Assembly (NCBI GenBank): GCA_016208315.1
Contig: JACQYF010000021.1
Span: 1 to 64,000, forward strand
Source: Chloroflexota bacterium
GTDB lineage: Bacteria > Chloroflexota > Anaerolineae > UBA4142
DNA: 64,000 nt
Direction: 5' to 3'
In this document: piece after piece, positions 63,585 through 64,000 of the stretch
Numbering within the stretch: position 1 is the first letter of the stretch
Layout of the letters: each line of letters opens with the position of its first letter
Program-made: the position numbers and the translations under genes
The notes under the pieces: model-generated
What the model was told of the DNA's origin: nothing
Seen by the model: only the letters and a program-made list of their open reading frames with translations
Database searches by the model: none

Positions 63585-64000
63585 ATGGACGACCACGATA
63601 AAATGATTCAGCAGCAATTCGGGGCCCATGCCGCCAAGTACGCGACTAGCGCGGTACATGCCAAAGGCGAAAGCTTGGCGCGTTTGCTGGAACTGACTCA
63701 ACCGCAGCGCGACTGGCTCATGCTTGACGTTTCAACCGGCGCAGGACACACGGCACTTGCATTTGCGCCTCACGTGGCGCGCGTCATCGCGGCCGACCTC
63801 ACGCCTCAAATGCTCGATACGGCGCGAAAACTCGCGCACGAGCGCGAAATCACGAACGTCGAGTTCAAGCCGGCCGACGCGCACGCGCTGCCGTTTGACG
63901 ACAACACGTTCGATCTGGTCACAAACCGAATCGCGCTGCATCATTATTCGGACGCGCGCAAGGCGATTTCGGAGCTGGCCCGCGTGTGCAAACCCGGCAT
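63585..64000 (+). CDS. Class I SAM-dependent methyltransferase (3' end outside window)
   Basis: 138 codons are visible from ATG 63585, with GAGGAG about 9 nt upstream. FGAHAAKYATSAVHAKGESL at the start, motif I MLDVSTGAGHTALAFAP near residue 48, VIAADLTPQMLDTARKLA, and DAHALPFDDNTFDLVTNRIA are typical of UbiE/Methyltransf_11 enzymes. The substrate is unknown. It is divergent from the LacI gene. Confidence 0.88.
   Translation, partial: MDDHDKMIQQQFGAHAAKYATSAVHAKGESLARLLELTQPQRDWLMLDVSTGAGHTALAFAPHVARVIAADLTPQMLDTARKLAHEREITNVEFKPADAHALPFDDNTFDLVTNRIALHHYSDARKAISELARVCKPG

Overview
The window looks like a chromosomal segment of a Chloroflexota bacterium, most likely Anaerolineae-like and probably metagenomic. 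This is inferred from style, not from a marker gene: GC-rich DNA, secreted proteins with long Thr-Pro linkers, lipoproteins whose lipobox is followed by an Ala/Pro/Thr linker, sugar ABC systems beside polysaccharide-degrading enzymes, and many short palindromic repeats. No rRNA, tRNA or CRISPR array was seen.

Layout. 1-244: C-terminal end of a serine recombinase. 474-9958: universal stress protein and a giant cyclic beta-glucan synthase. 9975-12970: a 37-aa basic protein, a lone receiver protein, a NarL/LuxR response regulator with its histidine kinase, and a glycine-rich RNA-binding protein; two of these promoters share a 90-bp element. 13124-17560: ftsH, groES and groEL with a CIRCE-like site. 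17629-22872: SWIM-finger protein and SNF2 ATPase, divergent from mutM. 24000-30359: a structured leader with its own terminator, then a CoxSLMDE-like molybdenum hydroxylase operon whose small and large subunits carry a frameshift and a stop codon. 30309-33912: SAM-I riboswitch and metY-metX-metW. 34006-35178: a baeRF-like protein. 35175-42137: a broken YD-repeat (Rhs) gene, a TPR gene after its tip, and a displaced Rhs fragment. 42401-49657: a small protein, GH38 alpha-mannosidase, gnd, mobB and a sensor kinase. 49772-51083: a candidate small RNA, a repeat-broken gene and a cruciform element. 51126-63394: one long minus-strand operon from a LacI repressor to a lipoprotein lyase. 63585 to the end: a methyltransferase cut by the window edge.

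How the genes work together. The Met block is controlled by SAM and makes homocysteine by direct sulfhydrylation. The Mo block depends on molybdenum cofactor, to which mobB may contribute. The last block is a utilisation locus for a uronate-containing polysaccharide: three heparinase/alginate-lyase-type enzymes, one ABC importer, one SDR reductase and a LacI repressor with a palindromic operator at its own promoter.

The most unusual layer is non-coding. Several intergenic hairpins are built from tandem 6-8 nt words facing their reverse complements, with a different word at each place; one forms the tip of the SAM riboswitch P3 helix. A second class of palindromic elements lies between genes, inside two enzyme genes without closing the frame, and across a third gene that it breaks.
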